From positions 1-11,274 of the forward strand of contig WLFB01000019.1 in the NCBI GenBank assembly GCA_009703975.1: a stretch of 11,274 nt of DNA, given 5' to 3'. This stretch comes from Actinomycetota bacterium. GTDB lineage: Bacteria > Actinomycetota > Acidimicrobiia > Acidimicrobiales > Ilumatobacteraceae. Of the stretch, positions 1 to 6,354 are shown one piece after another; position 1 is the first letter of the stretch; every line of letters begins with the position of its first letter. The position numbers and the translations under genes were made by a program. Below the pieces are notes generated by a model. That model was not told where the DNA came from and ran no database searches. It worked only from the letters and a program-made list of their open reading frames with translations.

Positions 1-1399
1 ACATGATTCTATTTGGAAAGCAACCGCCCAAGTTTTGCGCTCGCAAGTTTCTGAAGCTGTGTGGTTCTCGACCTTCAACGATGCTATTGCTGTTGCCGAC
101 GACAAAATGAGTTTGCGCTTGAGGGTGCCAAACTCGTTCGTTAGAGATCGAATTTTGACTCGTTATATGTCGTTGGTACGCGACGCGTTAGACGAAATTG
201 GTGCCGCTGATCGCCAACTACTAGTTGATATTCAAACCGCTACAGCCAATGACGTTCTAGAACAATTAACGATAGAAAAACCAACATCACTTTCTGAACC
301 AATTGTTGTTGAACGAAAGTCGGAATCTACATATCAAGTAGTAAAGCAAAAAGTTCGGGCTGATAAAGGTGCCGCAATTGGACTCAATCCGCGATACACA
401 TTTGAAACTTTTGTCAAAGGTGCATCAAATCAGTTTTCTTTGGCTGCGGCTATGCGTGTTGCTGAAACCCCGGGGCGCTCGTATAACCCTTTGTTTATTT
501 ATGGTTCGGCTGGTCTTGGCAAGACGCATTTATTGCATGCCATCGGCTACTACGTACACGAGCATTACCCGGATCTCGAGGTTCGTTATATCTCAACTGA
601 AACTTTCTTAAATGAGTACGTCGACGGAATCCGTAACAACACAATGACTGCGTTCAAAAGAAAGTATCGCGAAGTCGATGTGCTACTAATCGACGACATT
701 CAATTTATGCAAGGCAAAGAAGGACTTCAGGAAGAGTTTTTCCACACTTTTAATTCTTTACATGGTGCGAACAAGCAAATAATTATTTCATCAGACCGGG
801 TTCCAGATGCCATTCCAACTTTGGAAGATCGTTTGCGCGGCCGTTTTAGGTGGGGATTAATCACCGATGTTCAGCCACCAGATATGGAGACCCGACTCGC
901 GATTTTGCGAAACAAAGCTGAGCGCGACGGCACAGATATTTCAAGCGATGTTCTCGAATTCATCGCAAGCAATGTGACTTCGAATATTCGTGAACTAGAA
1001 GGCGCACTTATTCGCGTGACTGCCTACGCAAGTCTCAACAGAATAACTGTAGATGTTGATCTTGCTAAAAATTTATTGTCGGAACTGCTGACAAAAAATG
1101 CTGTCAAACCACGTACCAACGAGCAGTTGCTCAAAGAGATTGCTGATTTTGTGGGTTTTAGTGTCGAAGATATTAAAGGTAAAAGCCGACAAAGGCCTCT
1201 GGTCACCGCCCGCCAAACTGCGATGTATGTAGTTCGTGAGTTGACAGATCTCAGTTATCCAGCGATTGCGCGATTGTTTGGTGGACGAGATCACACGACT
1301 GTAATTCATGCTGTGGAAAAGACCAACCGTGTAATTAAGGAAAAGAAGCAGGTTTACGAGCAAGTGACTGAGTTAGTTAAGAAATTTAAGACATCATGA
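1..1399 (+). CDS. dnaA: Chromosomal replication initiator DnaA (5' end cut off)
   Basis: DnaA is the AAA+ ATPase that binds DnaA boxes at oriC, melts the origin and recruits the helicase. The reading frame is already open at base 2 and reads HDSIWKATAQVLRSQV before the first possible start (TTG at 35). This resembles the DnaA domain I helix, so the true start lies upstream of the window. Numbering from the TTG at 35, Walker A (GSAGLGKT) is at residues 157-164, Walker B (LLIDD) at 217-221, the ISSDRVP sensor region near 251-257, and the domain IV helix-turn-helix signature GRDHTTVIHA at 417-426, preceded by RQRPLVTARQ at 385-394. Domain II is short. The gene ends in TGA at 1397-1399, right before the origin region. 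Identification is secure; only the N-terminus is missing. Confidence 0.98.
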   Translation, partial: HDSIWKATAQVLRSQVSEAVWFSTFNDAIAVADDKMSLRLRVPNSFVRDRILTRYMSLVRDALDEIGAADRQLLVDIQTATANDVLEQLTIEKPTSLSEPIVVERKSESTYQVVKQKVRADKGAAIGLNPRYTFETFVKGASNQFSLAAAMRVAETPGRSYNPLFIYGSAGLGKTHLLHAIGYYVHEHYPDLEVRYISTETFLNEYVDGIRNNTMTAFKRKYREVDVLLIDDIQFMQGKEGLQEEFFHTFNSLHGANKQIIISSDRVPDAIPTLEDRLRGRFRWGLITDVQPPDMETRLAILRNKAERDGTDISSDVLEFIASNVTSNIRELEGALIRVTAYASLNRITVDVDLAKNLLSELLTKNAVKPRTNEQLLKEIADFVGFSVEDIKGKSRQRPLVTARQTAMYVVRELTDLSYPAIARLFGGRDHTTVIHAVEKTNRVIKEKKQVYEQVTELVKKFKTS

Positions 1400-1553
1400 G
1401 TTGCCTGTGTACAATCCTGTGCAAATCAGATGGGTTGCTCGTGGACAACATGGGGTTATCAACTGGTCGCCAAACTACAAAGTTGCAAGATGTGCCAACA
1501 GCCAATTGCCTTTCCACATGGGTAAAGCCCATCTACGCTGGATATGAGATGGT

Positions 1554-1569
1554 TAATCCACAATCCACA
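1554..1569 (+). promoter_or_regulatory. Overlapping pair of DnaA-box-like sites
   Basis: TAATCCACA (1554-1562) and CAATCCACA (1561-1569) share two bases and lie in the same orientation, both keeping the ATCCACA core. They sit immediately upstream of the AT-rich stretch, where DnaA needs to nucleate for opening. One and two mismatches to TTATCCACA respectively. Binding is inferred. Confidence 0.55.
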
Positions 1570-1572
1570 GGC

Positions 1573-1605
1573 CTTATTACTGTTATTAGTTATATATATG
1601 GATTT
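1573..1605. other. AT-rich candidate DNA unwinding element
   Basis: This is the most AT-rich stretch of the dnaA-dnaN gap. It has two TTATTA copies offset by 9 bp (1574-1579 and 1583-1588) followed by an alternating TATATATA run (about 1591-1598), and it is flanked on both sides by DnaA-box-like sites. That layout fits a duplex-unwinding element. The TATATA run could instead, or also, serve as a -10 region for dnaN. Confidence 0.5.
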
Positions 1606-1667
1606 CCACATTCAATAGTCGGCAACTCTGTACAAACTCGCACACATCATCAAGTGAGGATAAAGCA

Positions 1668-2765
1668 ATGAAATTTAGGGTTGAAAGAGAATTACTCTCA
1701 GAAGCACTTAGTGGCGGCGCTCGTGTTGCTTCAAATCGAAATAATGCAATGCCGGCTTTATCGGGAGTGCAATTTGGAGTCAAAGGTGATGTCCTTGTTT
1801 TAACCTCAACAGACAACGATCTAAGTGTGCGTTTCGCTTTAACCGTGGCCGGGCTTCAAGATGGTGTCGCCGTTGTAAGCGCAAAACTAATTAGCGACAT
1901 TGTTCGCTCTATGCCCGAAGAAAAAGTCACTGTCGATGCACAAGGGGATGAAATAACTGTTTCGGCCGGAACCGCAGAATTTAAAATACATTTATTTGCC
2001 GCTTCTGATTTTCCAAATATTGTTACCGCTGGCACGCAGTCCGTGACGATCAGTGCAAAAGTTTTCGCTGAATCACTCAACCAAGTTGTTCGTGCGGCGT
2101 CGAGTGACATGCAACGTTTGGCTTTAACGGGTGTGTTGATGGTTGCCGAGCCAGACTCGGTTTGTTTGGTTGCGACAGACTCATATCGTCTTGCTGTGCG
2201 CGAGTTGCCGGGCGCAACGATGCTTGGCCACGGGGCAGAAATTGTGGTGCCAGGTCGAGCGTTGGATGAACTTGAACGACTGATAGGTGATGCCGAAACT
2301 ATGACGATGGCGCTTGGCGAGAACAGGGCAACTTTCGAAGTTGGAAGCGCAACTTTGACTACAACACTTCTTAACGTTGAATTTCCGAAATACAAGCAAT
2401 TGATTTCTGCCAGTTATCCAAATAAGGCAACTACGGCTAGAGAACCGTTTTTAGAAGCTGTTCGACGATTGCGAATTCTTGCGCGAGAGACAACTCCAGT
2501 GCGTCTCGAAATGTTGAAAGATTCAATTCGGTTGTCAGTAGTCACTCAAGATCTTGGTCAAGGAGTTGAAGAATTAGAAGCCAAACTTGATGGCAACGAG
2601 ATAACTGTTGGCTTTAATTCGCAGTATCTTCTGGACGGAATCGATGCGATTAGCGGCGACGAAATAACAATCGAGTCAACAGATCCAGTTAAACCTGCAG
2701 TTTTGCGCGGCGTCGGTGACAAGAACTATTTATATCTTGTGATGCCACAGCGATTAACGACCTAG
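1668..2765 (+). CDS. dnaN: DNA polymerase III beta sliding clamp
   Basis: DnaN is the ring-shaped processivity clamp that tethers DNA polymerase III and many repair proteins to DNA. The 365-residue length is normal. The protein opens MKFRVERELL, has the SYPNK motif in the last third, and ends with the conserved YLYLVMPQRL segment (about 354-363) that contributes to the partner-binding cleft. The ATG start is well supported by GAGGA at 1656-1660, seven bases upstream. It follows oriC and precedes recF with a 60-bp gap; there is no gnd gene between them, unlike Mycobacterium and Streptomyces. The N-terminal sequence style resembles Acidimicrobiia, from memory rather than a search. Confidence 0.98.
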   Translation: MKFRVERELLSEALSGGARVASNRNNAMPALSGVQFGVKGDVLVLTSTDNDLSVRFALTVAGLQDGVAVVSAKLISDIVRSMPEEKVTVDAQGDEITVSAGTAEFKIHLFAASDFPNIVTAGTQSVTISAKVFAESLNQVVRAASSDMQRLALTGVLMVAEPDSVCLVATDSYRLAVRELPGATMLGHGAEIVVPGRALDELERLIGDAETMTMALGENRATFEVGSATLTTTLLNVEFPKYKQLISASYPNKATTAREPFLEAVRRLRILARETTPVRLEMLKDSIRLSVVTQDLGQGVEELEAKLDGNEITVGFNSQYLLDGIDAISGDEITIESTDPVKPAVLRGVGDKNYLYLVMPQRLTT

Positions 2766-2825
2766 TTCGACACAGTTCGTTTCTAAAACAAGACTGTAAC
2801 ACATCTTGCCTAGCGTCAACCCGAC

Positions 2826-3911
2826 GTGATTCTTCAACATATTGAACTCAGCGATTTTCGTAACTACACGAACGCGAAGGCCGATTTTGATACCGGCGTA
2901 ACCGCAATTATCGGCTCTAACGGTCAAGGCAAAACAAACCTCACCGAAGCTCTTGGCTATTTATCCACGATGAAAAGTTTTCGTGGAGTGCCAACCGAGG
3001 CAATGATTCGCACATCAACGCACACTGCATTTATTCGCGCGCGGGTGCGTCACGACGATAATCGGGAAATTTTAGTTGAGGCCAAATTAACTACACAGGG
3101 GCGCAACCAAGTTTTAGTTAACGGAGTGAAACTACCCAAGACACGCGATTTACTTGGCATGGTTCGTACCACCGTGTTCTCGCCCGACGATTTGGATTTA
3201 GTTAAAGGCGGCCCGCACCTTCGTCGTGACTTTATGGATGATTGTCTCGTTGCCTACGCAATCAAATACGACGCTTTGAGACTTGAAGTTGATCGAGTTG
3301 TGCGACAACGAAACGCAGTGCTCAAACAATCTGGTGGGCGAGCAAACAACGCGGTTAATTCGATGTTAGATCTCTGGGATGAGAAACTTGTTAGCGTCGG
3401 AACTCAACTGGGCGACGCCAGAAAGAATTTGATTGCCCAACTCACGCCGTTTATCGCTCACGCGTACGAAGAACTTGCGCAACGCTCAAGCAACGTCGTT
3501 GTCGAGTATTCGCCGCAATGGTTAGAGGCAGGCTTAGAGGCATCATTGAAACAATCGCGAAACGAAGATCTCCGCCGTCTAGTCACGACAGTTGGTCCAC
3601 ATCGCGACGACATTGAATTAGCAATCAATGGTCTTGCTGCAAGAACACATGCATCACAAGGCGAGCAACGAACTATGGCACTGGCGTTGCGACTTGCTTT
3701 ACATCGATTCATCAGCAAGTCGGTGGGGGAGATTCCGATTCTTGTTCTGGATGATGTGCTTTCTGAACTTGACCCAGACCGAGCGCGAGCACTGTTAAAT
3801 CACTTTCCAGTTGGTCAAGTTTTGATTACAACAGCATCCGAGTTACCTCTTGGTTCACACATAGGTAGGAGTGTGAGAATTCAAGCCGGAACTATTCTTG
3901 ATTCATTATGA
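2826..3911 (+). CDS. recF: DNA replication and repair protein RecF
   Basis: RecF is an SMC-like ABC ATPase that, with RecO and RecR, helps load RecA at single-strand gaps and stalled forks. The 361-residue protein has the N-terminal ELSDFRNY motif, Walker A (GSNGQGKTN, residues 30-38), the ABC signature SQGEQR (about 277-282), Walker B/D-loop LVLDDVLSELD (about 306-316) and the GPHRDD motif before the signature. The start is GTG at 2826, chosen because the protein begins directly with the conserved MILQHIELSDFRNY stretch. No Shine-Dalgarno is visible upstream; TAGCGT at 2811-2816 could be a -10 for a near-leaderless transcript, but no matching -35 is seen. Its stop overlaps the dciA start (ATGA). 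Confidence 0.97.
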   Translation: MILQHIELSDFRNYTNAKADFDTGVTAIIGSNGQGKTNLTEALGYLSTMKSFRGVPTEAMIRTSTHTAFIRARVRHDDNREILVEAKLTTQGRNQVLVNGVKLPKTRDLLGMVRTTVFSPDDLDLVKGGPHLRRDFMDDCLVAYAIKYDALRLEVDRVVRQRNAVLKQSGGRANNAVNSMLDLWDEKLVSVGTQLGDARKNLIAQLTPFIAHAYEELAQRSSNVVVEYSPQWLEAGLEASLKQSRNEDLRRLVTTVGPHRDDIELAINGLAARTHASQGEQRTMALALRLALHRFISKSVGEIPILVLDDVLSELDPDRARALLNHFPVGQVLITTASELPLGSHIGRSVRIQAGTILDSL

Positions 3912-4240
3912 GTGATCCCGAAGATTTTCAAGACGAAAGTCGCAGCACATCATTGGGCGAAGAAGTAAATCGGCTACTTCAAAGACTCGGCTCACCGAAT
4001 ATCGACACGGTGTCAGGAGTTTTCGGATTATGGAAAGAACTAGTAGGCGAACAAGTGGCACAACATGTGTCACCGATCAAACTTGACCGCGGTCGTCTAT
4101 TAATTGAAGTCGACGATCCGGCATGGTCAACTCACATGAAGTTTCTCGAGCGAGATATCTGCACAACATTGAGCCATCACACCGGCACAACAATTAGTGG
4201 CATAGACATCAGAGTTAAGTCAGGTCGCGCGAACAACTAG
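3908..4240 (+). CDS. dciA: DUF721 protein, DciA-type helicase regulator
   Basis: DUF721 proteins include DciA, which interacts with the replicative helicase DnaB and is thought to load or regulate it in bacteria lacking DnaC/DnaI. The 110-residue protein carries the typical pattern: LWKELVGEQVAQHVSPIKL (about residues 38-56), then a beta element GRLLIEV and DPAWSTHMKFLE. It is shorter than many actinobacterial members and is little more than the DUF721 core. ATG at 3908 overlaps the recF stop by four bases, so translation is probably coupled to recF. The recF-DUF721-gyrB order is the standard actinobacterial arrangement. The helicase role is from family knowledge. Confidence 0.9.
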   Translation: MSDPEDFQDESRSTSLGEEVNRLLQRLGSPNIDTVSGVFGLWKELVGEQVAQHVSPIKLDRGRLLIEVDDPAWSTHMKFLERDICTTLSHHTGTTISGIDIRVKSGRANN

Positions 4241-4244
4241 ATAG

Positions 4245-4250
4245 TAGAAT
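4245..4250 (+). promoter_or_regulatory. Possible -10 element for gyrB
   Basis: TAGAAT lies five bases after the dciA stop and is one base from the TATAAT consensus. It is 68 bp upstream of the gyrB ATG, leaving room for the leader hairpin at 4262-4283. No good -35 hexamer is seen 16-18 bp upstream, so this is a weak call. Confidence 0.25.
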
Positions 4251-4261
4251 AAGAAGGCTTG

Positions 4262-4283
4262 TTTAGTGATTTTTTCATCTAAA
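4262..4283 (+). promoter_or_regulatory. Inverted repeat/hairpin in the gyrB leader
   Basis: TTTAGTGA (4262-4269) pairs with TCATCTAAA (4275-4283) over eight base pairs with one bulged T (4278) and a five-T loop. It lies between dciA and gyrB, upstream of the AAAAGG ribosome-binding site (4303-4308). No U-run follows, so it does not look like an intrinsic terminator. It could be an operator or an RNA leader structure controlling gyrB; function is unknown. Confidence 0.45.
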
Positions 4284-4318
4284 TATCAACCCAAAACATC
4301 CGAAAAGGTATCTCAAAA

Positions 4319-6301
4319 ATGGCAGTAACCAAAGCTAAACCCGCAAAAAAGACAGGTTCAGCAAAAATTACCCCAGCCTCTTACGGTGCCAAAGACATTC
4401 AAGTCCTTGAAGGATTAGACCCAGTTCGCAAACGACCCGGAATGTATATCGGTTCAACTGGTCTGACTGGTTTGCATCACTTAATTTGGGAAGTAGTCGA
4501 CAACTCTGTTGACGAAGCAATGGCCGGGTATTGCACAACCATCACGGTGACTATAAACGAAGACGGTTCGTGCTCGGTACATGACGACGGTCGTGGTATT
4601 CCTGTTGATCCTTATCCATCTGGGCCGCATAAAGGCAAAAGTGCGCTTGAAGTAGTGCTCACTGTGTTGCACGCGGGTGGCAAGTTTGGTGGCGAAGGTT
4701 ACAAAGTTTCTGGTGGGTTACACGGCGTAGGTGTAAGCGTTGTCAACGCACTTTCTAGCCGACTTATTGCAGAAATCGATCGTGATGGCACAAGATATAA
4801 ACAAGAATTTATTGACGGTGGAAACCCGAAAACCAAAATTCAAAAAGTCGGAGCGGCGGCTTCGAAAACAAAAACCGGAACAACAATTAGTTTTTGGCCA
4901 GACCCAATAATTTTCGCATCGGAAGGCATTGAGTTCGTTGCACGTACGGTGCTTGAACGGTTGCAGACTATTGCGTTTCTAAATCGCAATCTTGAAGTAA
5001 TTTTTGAAGACAAACGTAAAGATAAAAAAGACAAAGTTACCTATCAATACAAAGGTGGGATTATCGATTTTGTCAAACATTTGAATGTTGCGCGAGAATC
5101 ACTATTTAACAAAGTTGCGCATTACGAAGCAAGCGAAGCCGATCAGACATTAGAGATCGCTCTTCAATGGAATACCGGTTACTACGAAGGTATTTTCGGT
5201 TACGCCAACGGCATCTCAACAGTCGAGGGCGGTATGCACGTTGAAGGTTTTAAAACAGCTTTAACTTCGGTGTTAAACAAGTACGCCCGGTCATCAGGCG
5301 GATTAAAAGAAAAAGACGAAAACTTACTCGGTGAAGATATTCGCGAAGGTCTTACCGCGATTATCACCGTTAAATTGCGCGAGCCACAGTTTGAAGGCCA
5401 AACAAAAGCAAAACTTGGCAACGTTTCAATTCGATCTTTCGTTCAAAAAGAAACGAATACAAAGCTTGAAGAATGGTTGCTTGAAAATCCGACAGAAGCG
5501 AACCGGATTATCAAAAAAGCAGTTGCAGCTGCACAAGCACGAATTGCCGCCAAAAATGCACGTAATGCTGTTCGTCGAAAAACAGCTTTGTCGGGTGCCG
5601 GAATGCCGGACAAACTCAAAGATTGTCAAAGTTCAAATCCGGCCGACAGCGAACTATTTATTGTTGAGGGAGATTCTGCTGGTGGTACCGCTGTAGATGC
5701 GCGTGACCCACAGAAGCAAGCGATTTTGCCAATCCGCGGAAAGATTTTAAACGTCGAGCGTGCGCGTCTCGACAAAATGTTAAAGAACACTGAGGTGCAG
5801 GCTTTGATCACCGCAATCGGCGGAGGGGTTGGTAACGATGAATTCGTCGCTGACAAAGCGCGATACCACAAAGTGATCATCTTGGCTGATGCAGATGTCG
5901 ACGGTAGTCATATTCGAACATTGCTTCTGACATTTTTCTATCGTCAAATGCGACCAATGGTTGAAAGTGGATTCATTTATATTGCTCAACCGCCATTGTT
6001 CTCAACCGAAGTCGGAAAAGAGAAGACATACCTAAAAGATGAGTCAGCAAAAGAGAAGTTTTTGATTGCAAACCCGAACCATAAAAAAGAGTTCCAACGT
6101 CTAAAAGGTCTTGGCGAAATGGATTGGCAAGAACTTCGTAGCACCACAATGGATGCCGGAACCAGAACTTTGTTGCAGGTGAATGTTGAAGAAGCTGCTG
6201 AAGCCGAAAATGTGATGAGCGTATTAATGGGCGATGACGTTGAAAGCCGCAAAGCATTTATCCAAAAAAATGCGCGCGATGTAAGAAACCTCGACTTCTA
6301 A
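4319..6301 (+). CDS. gyrB: DNA gyrase subunit B
   Basis: GyrB provides the ATPase and TOPRIM domains of gyrase, which introduces negative supercoils with GyrA. The 660 residues are normal length. Visible motifs in order: LEGLDPVRKRPGMYIGS (30-46), the GHKL ATP site WEVVDN (57-62, Glu58 as likely general base), DDGRGIP (89-95), GGLHGVGVS (132-140), the transducer QTKAKLG (361-367), TOPRIM EGDSAGG (450-456, Glu450), PIRGKILNVE (471-480), the metal-binding DADVDG (524-529) and KGLGEMD (596-602). ATG is supported by AAAAGG at 4303-4308. The first about 18 residues are a Lys/Ala/Pro-rich basic tail before the conserved fold, mirrored in GyrA. The coding strand and 53-bp gap suggest cotranscription with gyrA. 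Confidence 0.99.
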   Translation: MAVTKAKPAKKTGSAKITPASYGAKDIQVLEGLDPVRKRPGMYIGSTGLTGLHHLIWEVVDNSVDEAMAGYCTTITVTINEDGSCSVHDDGRGIPVDPYPSGPHKGKSALEVVLTVLHAGGKFGGEGYKVSGGLHGVGVSVVNALSSRLIAEIDRDGTRYKQEFIDGGNPKTKIQKVGAAASKTKTGTTISFWPDPIIFASEGIEFVARTVLERLQTIAFLNRNLEVIFEDKRKDKKDKVTYQYKGGIIDFVKHLNVARESLFNKVAHYEASEADQTLEIALQWNTGYYEGIFGYANGISTVEGGMHVEGFKTALTSVLNKYARSSGGLKEKDENLLGEDIREGLTAIITVKLREPQFEGQTKAKLGNVSIRSFVQKETNTKLEEWLLENPTEANRIIKKAVAAAQARIAAKNARNAVRRKTALSGAGMPDKLKDCQSSNPADSELFIVEGDSAGGTAVDARDPQKQAILPIRGKILNVERARLDKMLKNTEVQALITAIGGGVGNDEFVADKARYHKVIILADADVDGSHIRTLLLTFFYRQMRPMVESGFIYIAQPPLFSTEVGKEKTYLKDESAKEKFLIANPNHKKEFQRLKGLGEMDWQELRSTTMDAGTRTLLQVNVEEAAEAENVMSVLMGDDVESRKAFIQKNARDVRNLDF

Positions 6302-6311
6302 TAAATACATG

Positions 6312-6327
6312 AAACTAGCTTTTTAAA
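6312..6327. repeat. AAACTAG..TTTTTAAA motif between gyrB and gyrA
   Basis: AAACTAG (6312-6318), C, TTTTT and AAA form an imperfect version of the 18-bp palindrome found just after gyrA at 8928-8945, differing mainly by one extra C and one extra T. The two copies flank gyrA. It may be a shared regulatory site or AT-rich coincidence. Confidence 0.35.
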
Positions 6328-6354
6328 CCAACTTTTAATCAGGACAACAAAACT

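Larger units (their letters stand above)
1400..1667. other. oriC: Probable replication origin oriC (dnaA-dnaN intergenic region)
   Basis: This 268-bp gap between dnaA and dnaN is the usual place for oriC in Actinobacteria. It carries many 9-mers close to the DnaA box TTATCCACA/TTGTCCACA. Reverse-strand versions are TGTGTACAA (1406-1414), CGTGGACAA (1440-1448) and TCTGTACAA (1627-1635). Forward versions are TTATCAACT (1456-1464), CTTTCCACA (1510-1518), TAATCCACA (1554-1562), CAATCCACA (1561-1569) and ATTTCCACA (1602-1610). None is a perfect match; the best have one mismatch. CCTGTG occurs twice with 12-bp spacing (1404 and 1416). The function is inferred from position and box clustering. One forward frame is open across the whole gap, which is discussed as a finding. 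Confidence 0.85.

Noticed and set aside
35..37. TTG at 35 as the true dnaA start
   Set aside because: The frame is open to the window edge and the upstream codons encode IWKATAQVL, which fits DnaA domain I, so the gene is simply truncated.
1073..1363. Reverse-strand open frames inside dnaA, and similar ones inside dnaN, gyrB and gyrA
   Set aside because: They lie fully antisense to conserved genes, have low-complexity or unrecognisable products and no ribosome-binding support.
2766..2825. Terminator or gene in the dnaN-recF gap
   Set aside because: No stable hairpin, T-run or start codon with ribosome-binding site is visible in these 60 bp.
5331..5696. 121-codon + strand open frame inside gyrB
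   Set aside because: It overlaps conserved GyrB transducer and TOPRIM coding sequence in another frame and its product looks like an out-of-frame shadow.
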